In this document: positions 52,796 to 63,418 of the stretch, in pieces
Position numbering within the stretch: position 1 is the stretch's first letter
Layout of the letters: each line of letters begins with the position of its first letter
Assembly: GCA_946800325.1 (NCBI GenBank)
Contig: OX326959.1
Coordinates: 5,166,501-5,230,500, forward strand
DNA: 64,000 nt
Source: Luzula sylvatica
Taxonomy: Eukaryota; Streptophyta; Magnoliopsida; Poales; Juncaceae
Direction: 5' to 3'
Translations under genes and position numbers: made by a program
Notes under the pieces: generated by a model
Told to the model about the DNA's origin: nothing
The model's input: only the letters and a program-made list of their open reading frames with translations
The model's database searches: none

Positions 52796-55700
52796 CTAAT
52801 CTTCGGACATGGCCTCGTTGCCATCTCGTCCTTCTTCCCCTTTTCCCACGGGTATACCACTAGCTTCACCGATCTCCCTTTTTCCTAGAGGTATAAATCC
52901 ACAAAAAATAGTATCTTTATCTAGAGTACTATTATTTTGGTTTATTTTAAGTGAGCATGTTCCAATTATTTTTACTTCTTTTCTTTTCTTTTTGTATAGG
53001 CTTTTACTTTGATTTGGGCTTGGGCTTAAAATTTGGATTGGTTTTTTTGTTAAATATTTGGGTTTGGTTTGGGCTTTGGTGTTTAATACAATTCCCATTT
53101 CCTTTTTTGCATGTGGTATTTTCTCTATTTTATTTATTTTTTTAATAATTTCTTCTTTTATATTTTCGATTTTGGGTGTTATATCTATTGTTTCCGATTT
53201 TAGGCCACATAGGTTTCGAATTTCTATTATCGTCATGTCTTCTAGTTTTTTCGGTTGTGCTTTTTCTTTTTTTAGCGATTCTAAAATAATAGTTCTAATT
53301 TTGTTTTTCCCTTTTTTGATTGTTTCGTTTTTGGTTTTTGGTGGTACATTAGGTGTTTCGGTTGGTTTTGTGCCATCTAAAAAGGTGACTCTTTTTTTCT
53401 CTCTATTTGATTTTCTAATCGCTAATATTGAGTGTTTAAAAAATGGTGTTTTTTTGAAAGCATTTTTTGGGTATACATATTTATTTTTGAAAGAGGAAGT
53501 TTGCTTAGGGATACCTTTGGGGTTTCTTTTTTCGGAACCATAAGATTTATCGGATGACATGGCACTCTTCTCATTTTCATCACTTGGTGCACTTGTTGGG
53601 GGTTGGTTAGCAATTCTTTTTCCCATCATTTCTTCCATCTTGTCCTCCTTGTCACCATTATCTTCCCTAGGGATATTTCCCATCACCTTTTCTCTTACAC
53701 CCTCATAGGCCTCATAAATGAGTCCAACTTGTCTGTGGCCGAGAGCATGAAGCCACATGTGGCCATGCCTGCGTGGCTTGATTTCATTGGTCAATACAAT
53801 GTATTTTGCATATAAATCCCTACTTTATATAAATTAACTGTCTAGGGTTTCCGTAAAAATAGGGGTTTATATGCAAAAATATATTGTATTGACCAATGAA
53901 ATCAAGCCACGCAGCATGGCCACATGTGGCTTCATGCTCTCGGCCACAGACAAATTGGACTCCTCATAAATGGTCTCATTTAAACCTCCTATCACATCAT
54001 CCATCTTTTCACACATCTCACCTCCTTGCTTATTTTCGAAAATCTTTTGTTCCCTAGGCAAACTTTCCCCCCTTTTCTTTAACAATTCCATATTGGATCC
54101 ATGTTGATCCAATATGAGATTATCTTCAACCCGATCCGAGAAGGCTAGGGGTTTGGGTTCGGGTTTTTTATTTTGACCCGAATTCTCCATGATCCGGTTT
54201 GTCTTTGTAGCATCACCTTTGACTCCATCCTCCGTAACCGGTGGCATCGGTTTTGCGACCCATCTAGTGATCGGTATTTGTTTGAGAGTGTGAGAGCTTT
54301 CATATTTTAATTTTTTCAATACCGCGGTTTCGGGTGCTTTGCTCGGTTGAAGTGTTAGGATATCGGTGGCGATTTTGAAAATTTCCGTCACCCCGATCGT
54401 TTCCTTTTCCGAAAAAAGAATCGGTGCAAGTGCATCCTTTGCTCGAGACGGTGGTGCTTCCATCCATAGCGATTGGAGGTATTTTCTCCAATTTTTGCTA
54501 TTTATTTGCGGTCCGAAATTTGCTAACTCGTCCGAGGTTGGTGTGTGTCCCATTTGCAAGTCCTCACTTGAATCCGTGAAGTTTGAATTCGGTTTTGGTT
54601 CCGGATCGGGAAGAAATTTGCTTCGAAATTTTTCAATCTCTTGCTCGGTTGGTGTTGGATCTTTCGGGGTGTATGTTTGGATGATCTCACCCATTGCACC
54701 CAAAGATTTGATCTTGATCATTTTAATCATGTTATCCGCGGCATAAGGGATTTCGGTTGGGATTTTTTCGGGTTCATCGGTTTGTAAGATTATCTCGAGT
54801 TTTTCCATGCTTTCAAGTTCTACTAGTGGACCATGATAGATAATCTTTCCATATGGTCCAAATAGTATCATTAGTTCGGTTAAGCACCATGCTTGTATCG
54901 GCAATTCCCACATCTCGAGCCAAATTTTAAATTGCAAGTTATTTTCTTTACCTCCAATTGCATTGTTCCATGGATATGTTATAAAACCCGATTCATTTAA
55001 AATTTTGCAATTTCTCTCGGCAAATTCGGTTCGGTCTACGGATTCGGGTAGGATGAGGAGATATTTTTCATTTCCCCAATATACAAGCTCGAAAGGTTGG
55101 GTCCAAAGCTCAATTGACCGATAAACAATGATATTTAGCATGTCTAGGTTGTGGTCGGGTGCAAGTCTAGCATCTAAAACCATTGCTTTTTCGAGTCTCT
55201 TTGTGCTCTTTGCATGAGCCGGCGTGGTCGGAATGTATGTCTTGACATTTATTGGTTTCGGTTTATCAATTCTCACGGTCGGAGTTGGATCGAAAGGTTT
55301 TTTGTATAGTGCCTTACATTGCTTGACCGAATGTCCAACCATTCGGCAATTGAGACAAATTCTCGGGTTCCAACATTCTCCGGTTTCGTGTCCATGTCTC
55401 ATACATTTCCCACATAGATCGAACCATGAAGGGTGATTCGGGTCCGGTGGAAAAGAAGGTCTAATAGAAGAGAAAGGATTACCCGCAATGTGGTCGTTTG
55501 GCGAGTGTGGTCTCTTACTTCCACTAGAATTTCCTTGCTCTCTCATACCTCCCCTTTGAGCACCATTTCTAGCCGAGGCCTCAACAATGTTGTCGGTTTG
55601 GGTGCCTCCTCTTTCTTGGTCGATCGGTCTCCATTCAAGTGCTTGGGGGCGGAAGGTACCTTGGTTCCTCCTATGGTGTTGTGTTTGACCATCTTGGAGG

Positions 55701-56047
55701 TGGGGTTGCAATGAGCGACCCGCGGCATGGTTGAAATTCGACCTCGGATTGGGTGCTCTCTCCTCTCGGTTGCCTCCTCTTCCTCTTCCTACATATCCTC
55801 TTCCTTGGTACATGGTGTGGTTCGAGTGGTTAGGGTTTTTGGCTCGGTTTTGGTTTCTTGGTTGAAAATGGGGGTTTGAGTGAGAGTAGTGTTTTTTCCT
55901 TGGTAAGTATGGAGAGAAAAGATGGGGGAATATTTTATTGTTTCTTTGGATTTGCTTCCAACCCCCTCCAATGTCCACAACATGAAGTTTTCCTTTGGAC
56001 TTCAATGGTGTTGGCACATTTACCCATGCTCTCTCTCTCTTCTCCAT
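52796..56047 (-). pseudogene. LINE ORF1 (zinc-knuckle/DUF4283-like RNA-binding protein) split by a MITE
   Basis: The N-terminal part (56047-53867) is basic with Arg/Gly stretches and a double CCHC knuckle at about 210-245 (CGKCMRHGHETGEC and CLNCRMVGHSVKQC). Next is a DUF4283-like block (WLEMWELPIQAWCLTELMIL, FGPYGKIIYHG), then a long charged region. The last 35 residues before its stop come from the MITE. The C-terminal part continues in the same frame after the MITE to 52796 and is Lys-rich. The MITE plus its duplicated target adds 252 bp, a multiple of three, so only stop codons inside the MITE break ORF1. Without it the frame would be 999 codons. ORF1 proteins package the element RNA; this copy probably cannot. 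Confidence 0.85.
53720..53962. mobile_element. foldback MITE inserted in LINE ORF1
   Basis: 243 bp, almost entirely two inverted arms of about 100 bp (left gagtccaacttgtctgtggc...; the right end reversed and complemented is gagtccaatttgtctgtggc...) around a central loop of about 40 bp. A 9-bp target duplication ctcataaat lies at 53711-53719 and 53963-53971. A 9-bp TSD with long TIRs points to Mutator-like mobilisation. It is younger than the LINE insertion or the active ancestor of that LINE. Confidence 0.92.
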
Positions 56048-56078
56048 CGATATTTTTTATTTTCATAACATTGTTCTT

Positions 56079-56930
56079 AAACGTGTGTGGTATACTATTT
56101 TGAATATCAACGTAACTATCATTGTATTTTTTAATATATTCATATATCTTTTTATAACAATATATATTTTTTTAATATTGATATATATGTTTTGAAATCC
56201 CAGTATATATAGCTTACTTAAAGCGGACGGTCACTGGTCACTGCCAACAAATAGCCGGTCTCTAATTAAAATATAAAATATATGAACATAGAATTATTTT
56301 TTTATTTCCTAGATTATTATACGTCAAAATAAAATAAAAAAAAGTACTAAGAGGGATTTAATAAAATAAATATAAAACGTAGAAGAATATTTTGATCTAA
56401 ATAAAACTAGTATCGAATCGTCCATGTTAAACTTAATCTTCTATAGAAGGGTAAATAAAAATAAAATAAAATTTATATGTTTTTTGATAGTATATAAAAT
56501 GTGAGTTTTGTTTTTTTTTTTAAATAATTTTTTTAAAGAATGTCCCGAAAATGTATACATGGACATGAAACTGAGTGTGTATACAAGAACATAGAATTTC
56601 CCAGACATAAAATTTATTAAGGGGTCGTGAGAGGCCACCATCATCTCCGCCAATTATTTTAGGCATTGTCTATCTTCATAGACATCATATATATGATTAG
56701 TGATTATTTAGAATCATATTACTTTTTTATTTTTATAATTTTACTATCATAATTATGTATTATGATGATGTACAAGAAGTTATATAATCCATGGTCATCT
56801 GACTATTTTTAATATATTAAATTACCGACACAATGCACACTATTAAAACGAATATTAATTATACTATAATATGAAATTAACACAAGCATAAATAACCGAT
56901 ATAATCGTTTATATACAAACTAAGCAGTTT
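56079..56930. other. AT-rich spacer
   Basis: No gene or clear repeat seen, apart from short homopolymers and a GC-richer word at 56218-56262 (agcggacggtcactggtcac). Confidence 0.45.
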
Positions 56931-56939
56931 AGTCTAGGA

Positions 56940-57145
56940 TTAATGAGCCACGCGAGTTCGAGCTCTTCGTTAATGGATGAGTTGATGAGTGAAGTTTCTG
57001 TCGCCTCGCCACCATTTTTTTACAACAATTTTCTTTTTCAATTTTATCACACTATTTTTTTTTTTTGTACATATTTTTAATGGACTGGATCCTCAAATGA
57101 TTTCATCGTTTAATTGTGTAATATTAAATGTTTACTCGATTTTTT
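56940..57145 (+). repeat. copy 1 of a dispersed/tandem repeat with a tRNA-like B-box
   Basis: Starts aatgagccacgcgagttcgag and continues to ttgtgtaatattaaatgttta. It matches the sequence into which the hAT inserted: 57837-57868 (gaatgagccacgtgagttcg) continued at 62088-62245 (caattttatcacgtctcttt ... aattgtgtaatatcaaatg). The gagttcgaactc word resembles an RNA polymerase III B-box, so this may be an old SINE; the evidence is thin. Confidence 0.5.
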
Positions 57146-57154
57146 TTTTCTTTT

Positions 57155-57725
57155 GAGAAAAATTTAATTTCGGTCCCTCGACTATTGAGTTGGTGTGAAT
57201 TTGGTCCCTAATTTTTTTTCATGATTCATTTTTAATCCTTCAACTATTATGTTGGTTCATACATAGTCCTTTCATCCGTTAAATGCTTACATGTCAGTTA
57301 ATTATGACACGTAAGCAGTGACATGTCAAATATTTGTATTACTTAAGCACTGGTGTGGCATTAAAAATAAATATTTTGAAATTCTTAATAAAATTAGATA
57401 TATATTTTATTCTATTATTACAAGTTCAAATATTTGTTAATACAATTGTTAATTATTTAACAAATTCAGTAATAAAATATTTAATTTCGAAATATTTATG
57501 AATACAATACATATTTAATTTTCTTAAGAATTTCAAAATATTTATTTTGAAATGTCACATCAGTGTTTAAGTAGCACGAATATTTGACATGTCATTGATT
57601 ACGTGTCAGAGTTAACAAACATGTAAACATTTGACGAATGGAAGAACTATGCTCTAACCAACATAATAATTGAGGGATTAAAAATATTCCTTTCAAAAGT
57701 TTAGGATCAAAATTAGATTTTTCTC
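57155..57725. mobile_element. 571-bp foldback MITE with long inverted arms
   Basis: The left end reads gagaaaaatttaatttcggt; the right end reversed and complemented reads gagaaaaatctaattttgat. Further inverted pairs (aatccttcaactattatgtt / accaacataataattgaggg; cagttaattatgacacgtaa / tgattacgtgtcagagttaa) continue inward for over 200 bp per arm. Flanks ttttctttt (57146-57154) and ttatctttt (57726-57734) are a 9-bp duplication with one mismatch. The related sequence at 62230-62265 lacks the element, giving an empty-site comparison. Confidence 0.75.
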
Positions 57726-58309
57726 TTATCTTTTAGTACTCTAAACATGTATTAAAAACCACCTAATTAAAATTATTTACAAATACTATGGTTTTTTTGG
57801 AAAATGAACGAGTAAGTATGCAATTGGTAGAACAAAATTGCCGTGGAATGAGCCACGTGAGTTCGAACTAGGGATGTCAACGGGGCGGGTCGGGTTCGGG
57901 TAAGCCTCCCCCATACCCGAACCCGAAATTTCGGGTATTACCCGAACCCGAACCCAAAATACCCGCGGGTAAAAAACTGTACCCGAACCCGAACCCGCGG
58001 GTATTACCCGTTACCCGAAATTATTGTTTTTTTTTTTTTTTTTTTTTTTTTTTTGATGTTGAATATTCTTTTTTTTTTATTTAAAACAATTACAACCATT
58101 CTGAGTTTCTGACAGTAAACAAAATTGATTTTTTTTTCTAACCATCCATGTCCAGAGGGCTATTGCTCAAGGTATTAAAATAGAAAATATGAAAATAGCC
58201 AAGGTATTAATAATAAAACAATCCAACAATAATTTAAAATACATAAAAATCCAACATTACAATAATTAATTATTAAATATCATAAATGTTCAAATATCAA
58301 ATCGCATCT

Positions 58310-61237
58310 CTAAATAGTTGATCCTCCACGAATACTTGTTTCCGCATGCGACTCGATCTATAAAAAATTCAAATAAATTACAATGGATAAACCAACACAA
58401 CATAACTTTTAAAAAAACCAAAATAAACTAAATTACAAAAAAAAATTACCTCTTCGTCTTCCTCCACGCCGTCCGAAAAAGGATGACATTGCGAATAATC
58501 TATTTGCATGCTCTCCGCTTGAGAAACACCTAAAAAATCCGAAACAAATGAAATTCGTCAAAATAAATTATTTATAATTAAAAAAAATAATAATATTTCA
58601 TATACCATTCAAATCGGCGGCTAACCAATTTTGTGTACACATAAGTGCCTCTATCGTGTTAGGCGACAATCTATTACGATGAGGACTAACGAACCTCCCA
58701 CTCGTACTAAAGGCCGACTCCGAAGCAACCGTTGACACCGGAATTCCCAAAATATCCCTAACAATTAATCGCAATGTGGGATACTTAAGGGCATTTTGCC
58801 ACCAACTTAATATATTAAAAATATCACCATCATTAGGTATCACCACATCTTCATCCAAATAATGATCCAATTCCGATCGAACATTATCCTTTGGATTTAC
58901 ATTCACGGAAACAACGAACTTGTGAAAAGTATGCGTACACGTTGACTTTGGTGGAACCATAGTTAATTGCGAAACCTTCTCTTTACCTCTTTCATTATGA
59001 TTCATTTGTACCTTTGTGCCGTACTCGGCTAATAAACGATAACAAACATTTCGGATCCTTTCCACTTCGAGATTCGCATTTCCGGGACCGTATAAAAGAG
59101 GAAAATAAAATTGGAAAAATGCGAGTTTATACCGAGGATCCAACACCGTTGCTACTCCCATTATCCCATGAATTTCAATCCAATACTTGTCAAATTTTTC
59201 AATCATTTGTATGGCCATATTCTTAATAATGGGATTCTCGGAACACTTCCACTCATTCATTGCTATTCTTAGATCACAAACATTGGGAAAAAATACATTG
59301 GCGGTAGGATATTTGGTTCCCGAAAAGATCTCCGTAGCAATATGGAAACACTCCAACTTTTCACAAATTTCGTTAGACATTGCCCACTCTTCTTCCGATG
59401 GCAAACATTTATAATTATAAAGCGATTCTCGTTGTTTCAACCGCTTAAAAACTTCCTTATATGGAATTGCAACATTTAACATAAAAAATGTTGAGTTCCA
59501 TCTCGTTTTACAATCTAAAACAAGTTTTTTGGTTGAGGTGATTTTTAATTGACGAGCCGTTTCTACAAATTTTTCGTACCTCTTAGGCGTGCCAACCCAA
59601 AAAGCAACACTATCCCGAATTTTCTCAATGGCGCTACTAATAACTTCTAAACCATCTTTCACAATTAAATTCAAAATATGAGCCGAGCACCGCATGTGCA
59701 ACAACTCCCCACCCAACAAAAGAGAATCGTTAGGTAATTTTTCCAAAATTAAATTTACCATTGCATCATTCGTGGAGCAATTATCCAAAGTTATCGTGCT
59801 AATTTTGGTATCTATATTCCAATCCATCAAACAATTATGAAGTTCCCCGCATAAAACTTCCGCGGTATGAGGACAAGGCACATAAATAAACCTACAAATT
59901 AAAAATTTACAAAATATGATTAGGTCCAAGAATTTATAAATCTGAATTTAAATCTGAATTTAAAAATCTGACTGTAAATCTGATTTTTAAATCTGAATTT
60001 TGATTTTGAATCTGATTTTTAAATCTGAATCTGAATTTTTAAATCTGATTTTTAAATCTGAATTTTGATTTTTAAATCTGAATTTTAAATCTGAAAATGA
60101 TTTTTAAATCTGAAAATGAATTTTTAAATCTGATTTTTAATTTAAAAATCTGATTTTTAAATCTGAATTTTAAATCTGAATCTGATTTTTAAATCTGAAT
60201 CTGAATTTTTAAATCTGATTTTTAAATCTGAATTTTGATTTTTAAATCTGAATTTTAAATCTGAAAATGAATTTTTAAATCTGATTTTTAATTTAAAAAT
60301 CTGATTTTTAAATATGAATTTAAAAATCTGACTTTAAATCTGATTTTTAAATCTGAATTTTGAAATCTAACTTTTTAAAAATCTGACTGTAATAAACGAT
60401 ACCAAAATCTGACTTTTTAATAAATAGTAATTAAATTACCTTATAATCCGGCTTTGTAAAACCCAAGAAGAATCTACAAAATGTGCGGTAACGGCCATAT
60501 AACCTTTTTTTTGGTTACTCGCTGTCCACATATCCGTCGTAATGGCATATCGACTATCGTTGTCCTCAAACCATTTCATCATCTTCAATTTTTCATGCTC
60601 GTACATCTTCATCACGTCGCTTCTAACCGTATTCCGAGTATGCATTTTGAATAAAGGTTGCATAACACTAGCAAATCTATAATTATAAATATAACGAATG
60701 TAAGGACAAGAAATATATATACAAAATTAAATATGAATAAATGTACCTCCGAAATCCGAAGTGCTCCTCCATTGCCAACGGGTATTCGTGCAAAATTATC
60801 ATACTAGTAAGCTCTTTTCTAACATTTTCTTGATCAAATGTATAAGGCCGAATCTCGATTTTTCCGTCATTACCCGTGGTGTGTCTCAAAATGGATTGCC
60901 CATGAAGTCTCTTTTGTAAACAAGTCTTCACATGCTCGAGTAGATGCTTGGTACCATTTTTCGGATCGGCTCCGAGTAACTTTTTGCAATGCCTACATCT
61001 ACCTTTGATTACGCCATTGATGATTTCTTCATTGAAATCTTCCCACACTTTGGACCTACGATTTCTCTTGCGGCCCAAAAGCAAAGAATCTTCGTCTTGA
61101 CTTGGAGCCGTTTCTCCCGCTTGTATCGATTGATTTTGTGTGCTCGATTGTGGGGTCAACTCGACCGGAGAAGAATCAATTGTATTTGCACGCTCGATTT
61201 GGGGATTATTATTACTACCTCCGGCTTCCGAATCCAT
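58310..61237 (-). CDS. hAT transposase (zf-BED, ricesleeper-like)
   Basis: Five exons: 61237-60747, 60676-60440, 59891-58606, 58529-58450, 58357-58310. All introns are GT...AG and the total is 2142 nt, 713 residues. BED finger at about 60-108 (CRHCKKLLGADPKNGTKHLL, EHVKTC). RNase H-like core: TTDMWTASNQKKGYMAVTAH with the first catalytic Asp, ITLDNCSTNDAM with the second, then MRCSAHILNLIVKDGL (the C-x2-H of the hAT insertion domain). A hydrophobic C-terminal dimerisation domain follows (LSWWQNALKYPTLRLIVRDI, SESAFSTSGRFVSPHRNRLS). The last two small exons add an acidic tail. Cuts and re-joins the element by its TIRs. No stop or frameshift: this copy looks capable of moving itself. It reads from the right end of the element. 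Confidence 0.93.
59940..60420. repeat. (aaatctgattttt)-type minisatellite in hAT transposase intron 2
   Basis: About 480 bp of variants of aaatctga(t/a)tttt with a longer repeat inside: a block of about 175 bp at about 60000-60130 recurs at about 60185-60310. It lies between the acceptor at 59892 and the donor at 60439 and contributes nothing to the protein. Confidence 0.85.
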
Positions 61238-61249
61238 CGCAATTTAATA

Positions 61250-61480
61250 CTACAATTTGAAATAAATCTGATTCAAATTGAGTTAAATCTGACTTTAATT
61301 ATGATTCAAATTGAGTTAAATCCATCGCAAATTGAGTTAAATCTGATTCAAATTGAGTTAAATCTGACTTTAAATCTGATTCAAAAAACTGAGTTAATCA
61401 AATTGAGTTAAATTGAGTTAATCAAACTGAATTAAATTGAGAAAAAACTGAGTTAAATTGAGAAAAAAGTGAAGAAGTAG
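61250..61480. repeat. caaattgagttaaatctga tandem repeats upstream of the hAT transposase
   Basis: At least six copies of aattgagttaaat and several of aaatctga lie directly before the transposase ATG, in the region of its leader. The aaatctga word is also the core of the intron 2 minisatellite 800 bp away. Confidence 0.75.
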
Positions 61481-61517
61481 AAGTGAAGAAGAAGTGAAGA
61501 AGAAGAAGTGAAGAAGC

Positions 61518-61660
61518 GACCTGCGACTGGGCGACTGGGCGACTAGGCGACTGAGCGCGGGCGACGGGCGACTGGGCGTGGGCGACCTGGCGACGGGCGA
61601 CGGGCGACGGGTTGAAGTTGAAGACCTGGCGAGTGGCGACTGGGCGACGGGCTGAAGAAG
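61518..61660. repeat. GC-rich gcgactgg / gcgacggg octamer cluster in the hAT 5' region
   Basis: Roughly fifteen copies of g(c)gac(t/g)ggg in 140 bp, in a region otherwise AT-rich; flanked by gaagaagtgaagaag repeats. Possibly transposase-binding or promoter sequence; no function is proven. Confidence 0.7.
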
Positions 61661-62095
61661 AAGTGAAGAAGTAGAACTGAAGAAGTCTTTCTCGTCTCTC
61701 TGCGTGTGGGTTGAAAACTTGAACTTGAAGAAGAAGTGAAGAACTGAAGAGTGAAGAAGTCTCTGGCGGCTCAGTTGAGTGAGTAATAGCAAAAGAGTAA
61801 GACCTAAAAGAATAATACGAAAATATAAAGGGTAAATTTTAACGGTCCAAGATTTAATCATCCGAAAATTCTGAGGGTAAATTTGTAATTTCAATTTCGG
61901 GTATTTTCGGGTAATTTTCGGGTACGGGTTCGGGTTACCCGCGGGGCGGGTAGTACTCCGCCCGAACCCGACCCGAACCCGAACCGGGTATTTTGTTTTC
62001 GGGTAATACCCGACCCGCGGGTATTTTTTTTCGGGTAATACCCGCCCCGTTCGGGTTCGGGTTTTACCCGACCCATTGACATCCCTAGTTCGAAC

Positions 62096-63418
62096 TCACC
62101 TCACCACCAATTTATTGCAATATTCCTTCTTCTTTTTTTTTCAATTTTATCACGTCTCTTTTTGTACATATATTATTAATGAACTGGATCCACAAATAAT
62201 TTTATATTTTCAATTGTGTAATATCAAATGTTTACGCGATTTTTTTTTTCCTTTTAGTACTCTTAAATAGAACAGTCATTATCTGATGCATATTAAAAAT
62301 AATTTTAAAAAATAAGCATGAATTTATACTACATACAAGTATATTTTTTGCCAAATATTCATGCCATGTGCTCATAAAATGAGATAATCTGAACGAATCT
62401 TTTCAGAATATTCAAAATAACATGTATATCTCTAAAATTATTAAGATACCACGTGTAACAATATAAGAGGTGAGTTATCAAGAAAAAAACACTATCATAT
62501 CCTACAAAACATACAGAGTATATAAAAATCCATGCCACCTACGATGTAATATAAATATTAATAATATGTTTTCAAATATACATCACGCATTACAAATATA
62601 TTTTCAATTTCATATTCATGCATGCAAAATATAAATATATAATTTATATTCTATTTAAAATCGAGTTACTTTCTCTAAATAAATCTATAAACTTTGTTTA
62701 TCTTACATGATGACAATTTAAACTCTAGGATATCTTCATAACAAAAATATAACTAGAGCTAAAATATTCTTAAATTGTAGAAGGTGATTTTTTCTATTAC
62801 TAAGAGGGTAATTATGATATTTTTATTTTTAAAGAGATAAATATTATAATTTGAATTTTTAGAAGAGTAAATATGTAAAAGGTAAAATAATAATTTTAAA
62901 TGTTAACCATTAAGTTCAGCGGAAGAAATTAATGATTTTGAATATTTGGATAAATATGATATTTTAGATTTATAAAAGGATAAATATGATATTTTAATTT
63001 TAAAAAAAGTAAATATGTAATTTTAAACATAAGAAAAGATAAATATGTAAATATCCCTATTATCTATAACTCATTAAAATACAATATTAAAAAGAAACTC
63101 AAATAAAACAGTAAAATTACAAATCCGAAGCGAAGGAGGATACCTATAATTCCAAATGTAAATAAGCATTTCATATTATTTATATGAAACATTTTCTTTT
63201 ACAAATAACAAAACATAACTCAAATAAAAAACCATGTACAGAAGTTAAAAAAAAATACTCAGGTACATAATTGAACAAAACTTTTATCCTACAATTCTAC
63301 AACTACAACCAATTTAAAAGTTTGACAAAAATATTGAATATTGAATATACATATATATTCTTACAAAACCAAACAAAATAAAGACTGATTTATGTGGAGA
63401 ATTTTTCAACAATTTCTT
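62096..63418. other. AT-rich spacer, right flank of the hAT
   Basis: 62096-62250 completes the repeat copy interrupted by the hAT. 62810-63060 has several copies of aaatatgatatttt and gtaaatatgtaa in opposite arrangement, related to the foldback family at 41224. No coding signal. Confidence 0.5.

Larger units (their letters stand above)
49241..56064 (-). mobile_element. full-length non-LTR retrotransposon (plant L1/LINE)
   Basis: 6.8 kb, minus strand. Both sides carry the 14-bp target-site duplication ataacattgttctt (49227-49240 and 56065-56078). The 3' end is a poly(A) tail (plus-strand T run 49239-49256). The 5' end lies only 17 bases before the ORF1 start. ORF1 (56047-52796) and ORF2 (52751-49401) are separated by about 45 bp. 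A 243-bp MITE sits in ORF1. Perfect TSDs and an open ORF2 suggest a fairly recent insertion. Confidence 0.95.
57869..62087 (-). mobile_element. complete hAT DNA transposon
   Basis: 4219 bp. The termini are tagggatgtcaacggggcgg (left) and, reversed and complemented, tagggatgtcaatgggtcgg (right). A perfect 8-bp target duplication gttcgaac lies at 57861-57868 and 62088-62095. Both ends carry dense subterminal cgggtattacccg/cccgaacccg repeats (57885-58020 and 61890-62075). The single gene inside is intact. The insertion broke the repeat whose second copy is at 56940. Confidence 0.95.

Noticed and set aside
49423..55714. Plus-strand ORFs across the LINE (up to 161 codons)
   Set aside because: Complements of ORF1/ORF2 coding DNA; the minus strand has full RT and endonuclease motifs.
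61418..61894. 158-codon ORF at the hAT 5' end
   Set aside because: Low-complexity translation of the GAAGAA and GCGACTGG repeats; no conserved domain and not in the transposase splice frame.
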